DNA of 64,000 nucleotides, taken from a bacterium. GTDB taxonomy: Bacteria; Bacteroidota; Ignavibacteria; Kapaibacteriales; UBA7675. The position numbers and the translations under genes were made by a program. The DNA is taken from assembly GCA_030430495.1 (NCBI GenBank), contig JAUIKM010000003.1, positions 186,001-250,000 of the forward strand, read 5' to 3'. Below are positions 27,052 to 33,695 of the stretch, piece after piece. The notes below the pieces were generated by a model. The model was not told where the DNA came from and did not search any database. It was given only the letters and a program-made list of their open reading frames with translations. Positions within the stretch are counted from its first letter, which is position 1, and every line of letters begins with the position of its first letter.

Positions 27052-27257
27052 TGTTTTTTGCCAAAGTCGGCGGCATTTCTGGCACTGCCGTCGTTAGATC
27101 ATTCGACAACTTTATCGTCCGCGTTTCCACTCGATCAACTTTAGCGGCATTCAATATGCTCGCAGACCCACGTGAATTTGGACACACCCATAGCACAGCA
27201 AAGTTGAATCCGTGAACGTAGTCCCCGAAACAGACTTGACCAACATAACCACTCGCA

Positions 27258-27301
27258 CCGGAAAAGCAAGGTAGTGCAGAGCCTCCACCTTGCTTTTCCG
27301 G
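27258..27301. repeat. Perfect 15-bp inverted repeat upstream of a small cargo gene
   Basis: CCGGAAAAGCAAGGT / ACCTTGCTTTTCCGG around a 14-base loop. It shares the 11-mer ACCTTGCTTTT with the terminator at 26,947-26,976. No T-tract follows, so it is more likely a binding site, a recombination site or an RNA structure than a terminator. The rest of 27,052-27,351 holds no gene. Confidence 0.85.
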
Positions 27302-27351
27302 CTTTCCGAGCGGTGAATTTGTCAGCGTCAGTTTCTTAACACTAATTTCAC

Positions 27352-27717
27352 ATGACAACTATTACTGATTGGCTTTTGTACGAACTTCTACAATGTAGGT
27401 CACTCGATCTACACTTCTTTGAGTGCCTTGTTTCACGATACGATCCCGTAGAATTTTTGGATGAAGTATATCTCTATTGGGGAGCTGAAGAATCACTCAC
27501 CTTAAACCACCTCATTTACGTTGCATTTGAGAAAATTCGACAGGACTTTCTTTCTGAAAAATGTGACGAGCTGGAGCATTTAACAGAGTCCCCAGATGTC
27601 TTTGAATTGGAATACGACATCCATGCCAATTGCTTGGATAGCTCTCTCCAATTCAAAGATGACGCAGTTCAGAGCTTGTATGAAGATTGGTACTACTATA
27701 ACACCACCACTTTCTGA
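27352..27717 (+). CDS. Hypothetical small acidic protein
   Basis: 121 residues, strongly acidic (the second half is rich in Asp and Glu), with no membrane segment or signal peptide. The start is not well supported by a ribosome-binding site, but codon use is like its neighbours and the frame is open throughout. Together with the following small gene it ends at a terminator. The family is not recognised. Small acidic proteins on mobile elements are sometimes inhibitors that mimic DNA, but nothing specific supports that here. Confidence 0.6.
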   Translation: MTTITDWLLYELLQCRSLDLHFFECLVSRYDPVEFLDEVYLYWGAEESLTLNHLIYVAFEKIRQDFLSEKCDELEHLTESPDVFELEYDIHANCLDSSLQFKDDAVQSLYEDWYYYNTTTF

Positions 27718-27815
27718 ATGCGGTGAGCCATTCGACAGCTTTACAGTTGTGCGGTAAACTCAATCCCGTTCCATGTTATTCACTGTGCCTACAGACCAAA
27801 CAAGGAGTTGAGTAT

Positions 27816-28127
27816 ATGGCTTGGAAACGCAAGGAACAGGAAGACGGTTTGCCGTCAGAATTTCTTTTCAGCGGACGCGGTTACTACACAGTTGGTGTTA
27901 AAAGCGTGCTCGCGATTGAAGAAGTTGTGGCGATCCAATGGGCTATAAAACGTCAGGTGCATCGTACCGGCGGAGCACAAAGAATTGAAATCTATGAGTG
28001 TTCAGATGGACGAGTTGTCTGGTGTGTGGACAACCTCACAATTTCCGATCTTGCCGGCAACGAATTGACGCCTGCCGAGAAAAAGGAATACAACTACTGG
28101 ACAATGATGTTGCCTGATGAGTACTAG
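27816..28127 (+). CDS. Hypothetical 103-residue protein
   Basis: The start at 27,816 is supported by AAGGAG eight bases upstream. An earlier ATG at 27,723 has none. The protein is mixed alpha/beta (YYTVGVKSVLAIEEVVAIQW, RIEIYECSDGRVVWCVDNL) and soluble, with no known domain recognised. It is followed directly by an intrinsic terminator. Many mobile elements carry such single-domain proteins as regulators or anti-defence factors, but no role can be assigned. Confidence 0.65.
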   Translation: MAWKRKEQEDGLPSEFLFSGRGYYTVGVKSVLAIEEVVAIQWAIKRQVHRTGGAQRIEIYECSDGRVVWCVDNLTISDLAGNELTPAEKKEYNYWTMMLPDEY

Positions 28128-28140
28128 CCCGATCCACCTA

Positions 28141-28172
28141 CAGCCAATGCATGGGCATTGGCTGTATTTTTT
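28141..28172 (+). terminator. Intrinsic terminator
   Basis: A 10-bp perfect stem CAGCCAATGC / GCATTGGCTG with a 4-base loop, then TATTTTTT. It ends the two-small-gene unit. Confidence 0.93.
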
Positions 28173-28249
28173 CGGCACGCTTGCATTAAAAATCAGTTAA
28201 ACCATAGCATTGACTCTCTTCGATAGTTTGATTATCAGCGTGTATCACT

Positions 28250-28408
28250 ATGGATCAGACAAGTTTCACCACACGCAGAGGCAATCGATACGTCATCACA
28301 TTCAACTACCCGGAGACAAACCCACCGACCTACCTTTCAGATGTTAGTAAATGCCTGGCATACAGCGGGCTATTTCAAGGCGTGCGGGATTTGTGTCAAG
28401 AAGAGTGA
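28250..28408 (+). CDS. Possible 52-residue protein before the serine recombinase
   Basis: A short frame (MDQTSFTTRRGNRYVI at its start, CQEE at its end) between the terminator at 28,172 and the recombinase. A weak promoter (TTGACT, 17 bases, TATCAG) lies just upstream at about 28,210. It has no recognised family. It could be a small DNA-binding partner of the recombinase, but this is only suggested by position. Confidence 0.4.
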   Translation: MDQTSFTTRRGNRYVITFNYPETNPPTYLSDVSKCLAYSGLFQGVRDLCQEE

Positions 28409-28429
28409 TTCGACAGTTGACGCCAAATA

Positions 28430-28453
28430 ATGGTTTAAATATGTTTAAACCAT
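28430..28453. promoter_or_regulatory. Palindrome overlapping the recombinase start codon
   Basis: ATGGTTTAAA-TATG-TTTAAACCAT: perfect 10-bp arms whose right arm includes the first two bases of the recombinase ATG (28,452). Its position suggests autoregulation by blocking transcription or translation. It could also be part of a recombination site. Confidence 0.55.
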
Positions 28454-30275
28454 GAACAGTGAATATTCAGAATCGAACCGAAGGCGAAGAATCGCCATTT
28501 ACATACGAGTTTCAACGCAAGAACAGAAAATCGAAGGGTACGGACTGGAAGCACAGAAGCAAAAGTTACTTGCCTACGTCAACGACAACAAGGGACTCAA
28601 TTTGATGACCAAACCTGAATGGTTCTTTGAAGACGTACACACAGGCTCCGAACTCAGCCGCCCCGGACTGGACGCACTGCTAGAGAGAGTCAAGCAGAAA
28701 GAGTTTGACGCGATACTCGTTTGGAAAATCGACCGCCTTTCGCGGAGTCTGAAACATCTACTGGAGATTTTCGAGACCCTGCAGAAAGCCGAAACCAGCT
28801 TCATCAGTGTGCAGGAGAACATTGATTTTTGCGGGCCAATCGGTCAGCTCATTTTTCAGATATTCGGTGCTATCGCCCAATTTGAACGTGAGCTGATTAA
28901 AACCCGGACGAGAGGTGGAATCATTGCCTCCGCAGAATTAGGAAACTTTACCGGCACCACCATTCCATACGGATTCAAAGCTGTTGCGAACCCTTCCGGT
29001 AAAGGCAAGAAACTTGCGACTATACCCGCAGAGAAAAAATGGATAGAGAAGATATTTGAGTGGTACATATTCGAAGAAATGGGATACATGCAGATTGCCA
29101 AGAAGCTCAATATTCTCAAAGTTCCTCGCGGTCAGTGTGCCAAGCCAAGCGAGCAAAGCAAGCGGTGGACGAACAGACATATTGAAACGATCATCCAACA
29201 CCCCATTTATCGCGGGGAGTATCTGGCAAACTGCAAAGACGAGTACGGTAAATTGCTTCGTGAAGACCAATGGACAGTCGTTTCCGTGCCTCCCTGTGTT
29301 TCGGAACTGGTTTTCCTCATGGCTCAGCACAAGCGTAACGAGCGATCAGGAGCTACGCAAAGCACACATGTGTATCTGTTGTCAACAAAGCTGTTTGACA
29401 CCACGACCAGCCCCAACAAGAAGTTCACGGGCTGCAAAAGGTACAAAGGTGGTCGAAGTTATCGACGCAAACAATTTAAACGTGACGGACAACACCATTC
29501 CGTTTTTGAGATTCCTTGTGAACCTTTGGAGAAAGCAATTTGGGAGAAGGTTAAATTTGCCCTTCGTTCACCAGAGCCATTTATCAAACAGTATCTGAAT
29601 GAGGAAGTTGTTGAATCCAGACTCGACGACATTTCGCAAGAACTTTCTTCACTGAGAGAACAGCGAATAAACATTGAGTTGCGAGCGTCGCGAATAGAAC
29701 TGGCATACGAAGAAGGCTCATACACGCGGGAAGCAATGGATTCCAAAATTGAAAGAATCAATGCTGAGCTTTCAGAAATTGACAAAAGAAGTAAACGGCT
29801 GACAGATGAGCTTCATACAGCCGGTATGGCACACAAGGAAGCTGAAGGAATCCGCAGAGCGTCCAAACTCGTTCAATTGAATTTGGACAACATTTCCCGA
29901 AAACAACAGAAAATCTTGATTGATCTTTTTGTGGATCGAGTAGAGCTTCATCGCAAGCCGATTGACAGTGACGGAATCCAGCAACAATGGGAAACTACCG
30001 TAACGGTCTTTTTCCGATTTGTACCCGACTCAATACTAACACCATCCAAGGTGGGTAGAACCACTTGTGCCGGTAATACTCACGATTATGACGGTTTGGT
30101 GCGGAAAAATCCGCTACCTGGTGGGCGAGCGTACTGTGGGTACAATTCGATTCGTTGTAAGTTTGAGGTAAAGAAGCGAGCGTTTTTCAAGCAGGGAGCG
30201 GGAATAACGAATACAGTGAAGAAGATTGTCTTGGAAGAGCCAATACTGCGTAAAAATAGCTTTGAAAAATACTAG
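28452..30275 (+). CDS. Large serine recombinase with degenerate zinc ribbon
   Basis: A site-specific DNA recombinase of the resolvase/invertase superfamily, 607 residues. The N-terminal catalytic domain has the nucleophile Ser21 (IYIRVSTQEQ), the Arg-rich active site (KIDRLSRSLKHL) and the helix ending REGIKTR-like (ERELIKTRTRGG). A 'recombinase' domain follows (IPYGFKAV.., NIL..YRGEYL) and a long coiled coil near residues 400-480. The Cys residues of the usual zinc-ribbon domain are mostly absent (TKLFDTTTSPNKKFTGCKR), so DNA recognition may be altered. It is the second recombinase in the element and may move an inner unit. Confidence 0.9.
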   Translation: MNSEYSESNRRRRIAIYIRVSTQEQKIEGYGLEAQKQKLLAYVNDNKGLNLMTKPEWFFEDVHTGSELSRPGLDALLERVKQKEFDAILVWKIDRLSRSLKHLLEIFETLQKAETSFISVQENIDFCGPIGQLIFQIFGAIAQFERELIKTRTRGGIIASAELGNFTGTTIPYGFKAVANPSGKGKKLATIPAEKKWIEKIFEWYIFEEMGYMQIAKKLNILKVPRGQCAKPSEQSKRWTNRHIETIIQHPIYRGEYLANCKDEYGKLLREDQWTVVSVPPCVSELVFLMAQHKRNERSGATQSTHVYLLSTKLFDTTTSPNKKFTGCKRYKGGRSYRRKQFKRDGQHHSVFEIPCEPLEKAIWEKVKFALRSPEPFIKQYLNEEVVESRLDDISQELSSLREQRINIELRASRIELAYEEGSYTREAMDSKIERINAELSEIDKRSKRLTDELHTAGMAHKEAEGIRRASKLVQLNLDNISRKQQKILIDLFVDRVELHRKPIDSDGIQQQWETTVTVFFRFVPDSILTPSKVGRTTCAGNTHDYDGLVRKNPLPGGRAYCGYNSIRCKFEVKKRAFFKQGAGITNTVKKIVLEEPILRKNSFEKY

Positions 30276-30344
30276 GGCGGCGTGAGGGGTACAAAAGTTA
30301 AATTGTTATGAATACAGCTTAAATGTAGTAGTCACGACTTAAAT

Positions 30345-32114
30345 TTACTTAAGTTTGTTGAATTTGTCATTGAGCTTCGATACACCATAGAGTGCTTGCA
30401 CCATATCAGCCCAGCTTTCACTTTCTTGTGCTTTTTTTGCTTGCAAAGCAATATTTATTAAATCTTCAAATACACCAAAGTGCGGGGATGCCTTAAGCTC
30501 CTTTAACAGCGTTTCTTTATCAAAATCACCTGGAGAATTCTCGATAGTGTGTTCTAACTGAAAGTCTATTGCCTGTCTTACTTTCCCAGAATACATTAGC
30601 ATAATGCTCATATTCTCTATTGATTTGTTATCGTATCTATTAACGTTTAGAGCGTCTTGACAGGCTTGAATTCCTTCATCAAATCTCTTGGATTGACCTA
30701 ACAATGCCTGAAGGTTGTTCCAAGCGACCATCAAATTAGGCTCTAATTTCACAGCTTTTCTGAACAATGACTCAGCAAGATCAAGCTTCTCGAATCTTGA
30801 GAATAGTTCGTAGCCAAAATCATTATAATCGTTTGGGAGAATCGGAAATTGTTGATCGATTTGTTGAAGCCACGTTATTGCCTCTTCTATTCTTCCAGAT
30901 TTTGACAAGCAGAATAGTTTGAGGATAACTAAATTGTAGTCAGATGTTCCGTCTCCAATGGCTGTGTTAGTTTCAGCTAACGCTTTATCAAACTTTTCCA
31001 TCTTGTAGTAAACTTTGGCTTTGGAATTTGCCATTTCATATTCATCCTGAATGTGACTGTCTGCGAGTTGCAATGCTTCATCAAACTGCTTTAGAAGACT
31101 CAAAGACAAAACCAAATTTGAATATGAAACATCGCCAGGGAATTTTTCGACAGCCATCTTTGCCCAGACTAGAGCTTCCGTATAATCTGCCTTTGACAGA
31201 TAGCACGCGAACAGGTAATGCAAAGCTTTTTCCCGATCCTCATTCTTTTCAATCGATTTCTTAAGTTCCTTAATCGCGTCTTCAGTTCTACCAGCTAGGT
31301 AATAGTGCCTTCCGATATGATACAATGTAGAATCTGATTCTGGATTAAGCTCTAAAGCTTTTCGAAAGCTGTGATAAGCCTCTCTGTCCAGCCCCATTGA
31401 TTCTAGTATTACTCCCCGATTGTGATAGTGCACCCAGTTATTTGGCAATTTGTGCATTGCGAGTTCGATCAACAGCAATGCCTCTTTATAATTTCCACGG
31501 ACATCTATCCAAACAAGAGCCAATGCTTCTAATTGATCTGCATCCACGGATCGGAATTCTTCACTTTGAGCCAACTCTATGATTGTGTGCAGAGGATAGT
31601 AGTGATACTCCGAACTTGGAGATGTATCGATCGAAACAGTTGAGAATGACTGTTCCGAGCTATTATTGGCTAAAGTTTTCTCGTAAGACTTTAATAAATC
31701 TCGCACCAAGTCTTTCTTAATCTTTTGTGACAGATCAACAGCGTCATGAAACATGCCCGCAGTGTAACTATACACCTCGTCGAGGATAAACTGCTTCAAT
31801 TCTTCGGAACGGTCACTGTCATCCGTGCAGACATAGGCGAAAATCTTTTTCCCTTTTTCTTTTGCTTCCAGAAATTCCTTTTTAACGGCTTCTCTAAGCT
31901 TTTCCTTGAATAGTACAATAAACACACTGGAGTCGTTGACTTCATCTAGATATGTTGTTTCGATGTCATGAGGACCCGAGTGATCTTCAATAGCGTAAAG
32001 TTCATAGAACTCTTTCAAAGTTGGTTCAACCTGAAAAAGCGTACGTAGTGTCTGTCGTTCGGATTTGAGTTCTCCAGTCATCGCAGAACTCAAAAACACC
32101 TGTAAGTATTTCAC
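30345..32114 (-). CDS. DUF4062-TPR protein, candidate defence gene
   Basis: 589 residues from a GTG start (AGGA four bases upstream). The first 90 residues resemble DUF4062 (VFLSSAMTGELKSERQTL, then FIVLFKEKLREAVKKEF), a TIR/SLOG-like domain found at the front of many conflict-system proteins. The remaining 400 residues form about ten TPR repeats (for example EAYHSFRKALELNPESDSTL). Known DUF4062 fusions pair this domain with sensor or NTPase domains. TPR may sense an invader or scaffold a complex. It lies against the right att site, where element cargo is common. Antiphage activity is inference. Confidence 0.78.
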   Translation of the reverse strand: MKYLQVFLSSAMTGELKSERQTLRTLFQVEPTLKEFYELYAIEDHSGPHDIETTYLDEVNDSSVFIVLFKEKLREAVKKEFLEAKEKGKKIFAYVCTDDSDRSEELKQFILDEVYSYTAGMFHDAVDLSQKIKKDLVRDLLKSYEKTLANNSSEQSFSTVSIDTSPSSEYHYYPLHTIIELAQSEEFRSVDADQLEALALVWIDVRGNYKEALLLIELAMHKLPNNWVHYHNRGVILESMGLDREAYHSFRKALELNPESDSTLYHIGRHYYLAGRTEDAIKELKKSIEKNEDREKALHYLFACYLSKADYTEALVWAKMAVEKFPGDVSYSNLVLSLSLLKQFDEALQLADSHIQDEYEMANSKAKVYYKMEKFDKALAETNTAIGDGTSDYNLVILKLFCLSKSGRIEEAITWLQQIDQQFPILPNDYNDFGYELFSRFEKLDLAESLFRKAVKLEPNLMVAWNNLQALLGQSKRFDEGIQACQDALNVNRYDNKSIENMSIMLMYSGKVRQAIDFQLEHTIENSPGDFDKETLLKELKASPHFGVFEDLINIALQAKKAQESESWADMVQALYGVSKLNDKFNKLK

Positions 32115-32251
32115 ACTATCCTCAAGAATATATGAGTTGTGAACTGACCTTTAGCACTGTCGCCACGAAATTCTATAATGGTGCAGTTGTATTGTCGTGT
32201 GTCGCAGGCGGCAAATTGCCAAAAAATCGAAATATTTCTCAAAAAAGCCAC

Positions 32252-32274
32252 AAAGTGTATGATATATGTATGAC
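32252..32274. repeat. Right arm-type repeat matching the left end
   Basis: Matches 10,346-10,368 at 21 of 23 positions, same orientation, with GTGTATGA at 32,255 and ATGTATGA at 32,266, again 11 bases apart. It lies 45 bases inside the right core. Probably an integrase arm site. Confidence 0.65.
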
Positions 32275-32284
32275 GGAAACTAAA

Positions 32285-32317
32285 AAACCCTTGCAGATAT
32301 AGAATCTACAAGGGTTT
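32285..32317 (-). terminator. Element-supplied terminator of tRNA-Phe
   Basis: A 9-bp stem AAACCCTTG / CAAGGGTTT with an inner AGAT/ATCT pair, then a T-run on the minus strand. It lies inside the element just past the tRNA 3' end, replacing the original one now at 10,164-10,194. Confidence 0.88.
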
Positions 32318-32318
32318 A

Positions 32319-32343
32319 TGTGGTCAGGGAGGGAATCGAACCC
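32319..32343 (-). repeat. Right attachment core (attR)
   Basis: The 3' end of the intact tRNA-Phe. It matches the left core 10,209-10,233 at 24 of 25 bases. The exact crossover cannot be placed within the 18 identical bases. Confidence 0.88.
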
Positions 32344-32393
32344 CCGACACAAGGATTTTCAGTCCTTTGCTCTACCGACTGAGCTACCTGACC
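32321..32393 (-). tRNA. tRNA-Phe (GAA)
   Basis: 73 nt with a full cloverleaf: acceptor GGTCAGG/CCTGACC, D-arm GCTC..GAGC, anticodon loop CTGAAAA (anticodon GAA), T-arm with TTCGATT, discriminator A, no encoded CCA. It is the integration target of the element to its left and has been regenerated by the element's copy of the 3' end. Confidence 0.98.
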
Positions 32394-33695
32394 TTGTCTG
32401 CGCCGTCGCAAAAACAAGACTGCAAATATAGCGCCTTTGCAATCGACGCCAAAAGAAAAATGCACCCGGAGGTAAAAAAAATATCGCGGGGCATTCGGGT
32501 CCATCCAGTGGGTTTATCCCCGAACCCAGCCGTGATTGCAGCGCCGATGCGCCCTGACGGTCTTCCGGCTCGCTTTTTGACTTTCCTGTTTGCCATCGAG
32601 TCTCAAACCCCAAACCACCGAGCCGCAAGTCTCTCAGTCCCAAACCTCCGAGTCGGTCTTTGAGCCCCAAACCAATCAACTCCGGCCAAAAAGCCTCAAT
32701 TACATGCGCCGCCATGCCTGAAACCGCGGTGACAAACAAAAGCGAGAAACAAGCCGCCGAGCAAAACGAGGAGGCGAAGTGCTCTTGAGCGGGCAAAGCA
32801 GACGAGTCAGAGTAAACAAGCTGCAAACTTGTTGCTTAGGCAACTAGTTTCATGTTGCCGTCCGGCTGTTGAATCTCCCTTGCGCCGGCTATCCTGCCCA
32901 TGAGTGAACCAACAGAGCCGGCCGGCGCCAAAACCTGTATTCAGAATGCGACATCGGAGCAAAACCAGTCCTTTTTGCCCACGCTGCACCGGGCGGACGC
33001 CGGTACAGAGTCGGCGAGTCCGGTCTCAAGCATTTGAGTCGAGTTGTTAAACTCAAAGTCTGTTGTGGGATTCAGTGACTGAGTCTTGAAACTACAAGAC
33101 AGTCTGAAGTCTTTAAACATGTTTAAAACTCAACAGTGAAGTTAATAGACAAGAAGCTTGAAACTACTTTGAAATCATTGGTTCTTTGAGTGAAATCAAT
33201 GGGCCCCTACCCCCGCCGCCTCCGCCAAAAAATCAACAACCACAAGCCACGCAATCCCCCACCCACCCACAAGGTCGGCCGCAACTGCGCTTCCACGCGA
33301 TCTCCGTCTATCTCTGTCGACGCACGCAGTCTACGCAGAACACCGCCGCACCGCAACCACAAAAAGTTAAACGCGTGCCCAACACCGACAAACGGGCCGA
33401 TTTTCCGTGTTAACGCGATTGTCCGCCAGTGTTCTGGCGATTCACAACCGATTGTACAGCGCCCGGCCCCCCACACATCAGCACAACGCGGTAGGCGCAC
33501 ATCGCCGTTACTGACACCATTGCCGATGACGTTGCCCATGACGTTGCCCAAGTCGTTGCCCATGACGTTGCCGATGTACGCGTCGCCCCTACGCGACCGC
33601 TCATCAACAAAAATGGCCCGCCGGAGCAGGCCCTGCGCCCGTTTAATTTTTTAGCCTGCCATCCTCTTCATTTTTTCGCGACATTTGCGGGAGAT
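32394..33695. other. 1.3-kb gene-free region with short repeats
   Basis: No supportable gene. It contains a 27-30-bp degenerate repeat, about three units, around 32,605-32,675 (CCCAAACC recurs at 32,609, 32,639 and 32,666). A 16-bp palindrome TTTAAACATGTTTAAA lies at 33,112-33,127, and a 12-bp tandem repeat with five units at 33,520-33,579. AT-rich and GC-rich patches alternate. It may include the tRNA-Phe promoter at its left edge. Confidence 0.5.
33520..33579. repeat. 12-bp tandem repeat, five units
   Basis: Units TTGCCSATGACG repeated with small changes (CCC/CCG, ATGACG/AAGTCG/ATGTAC). Too short and too regular for a CRISPR array. Function unknown. Confidence 0.9.

Larger units (their letters stand above)
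10209..32343. mobile_element. Integrative mobilisable element in tRNA-Phe, about 22 kb
   Basis: The borders are the duplicated tRNA-Phe 3' core (10,209-10,233 and 32,319-32,343). A tyrosine recombinase starts about 185 bases inside the left core. The interior is clearly less GC-rich than both flanks and carries mobC, relaxase and coupling-protein genes, so it can probably be mobilised. I see no VirB4-type ATPase or pore genes, so transfer would need a helper or an unrecognised apparatus. A large serine recombinase is also present. RloC lies outside the left core, so it belongs to another insertion or to the host. Confidence 0.88.

Noticed and set aside
26975-27358. 127-codon gene on the minus strand
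   Set aside because: It runs through a perfect hairpin, a consensus promoter and a terminator, and has no domain or ribosome-binding site.
7813-32343. RloC as part of the tRNA-Phe element
   Set aside because: It lies left of the attachment core and of the displaced terminator, and no further core copy was found to its left.
33520-33579. CRISPR array
   Set aside because: 12-bp units with no spacers. No cas1/cas2 genes nearby. No other CRISPR-like pattern was seen.
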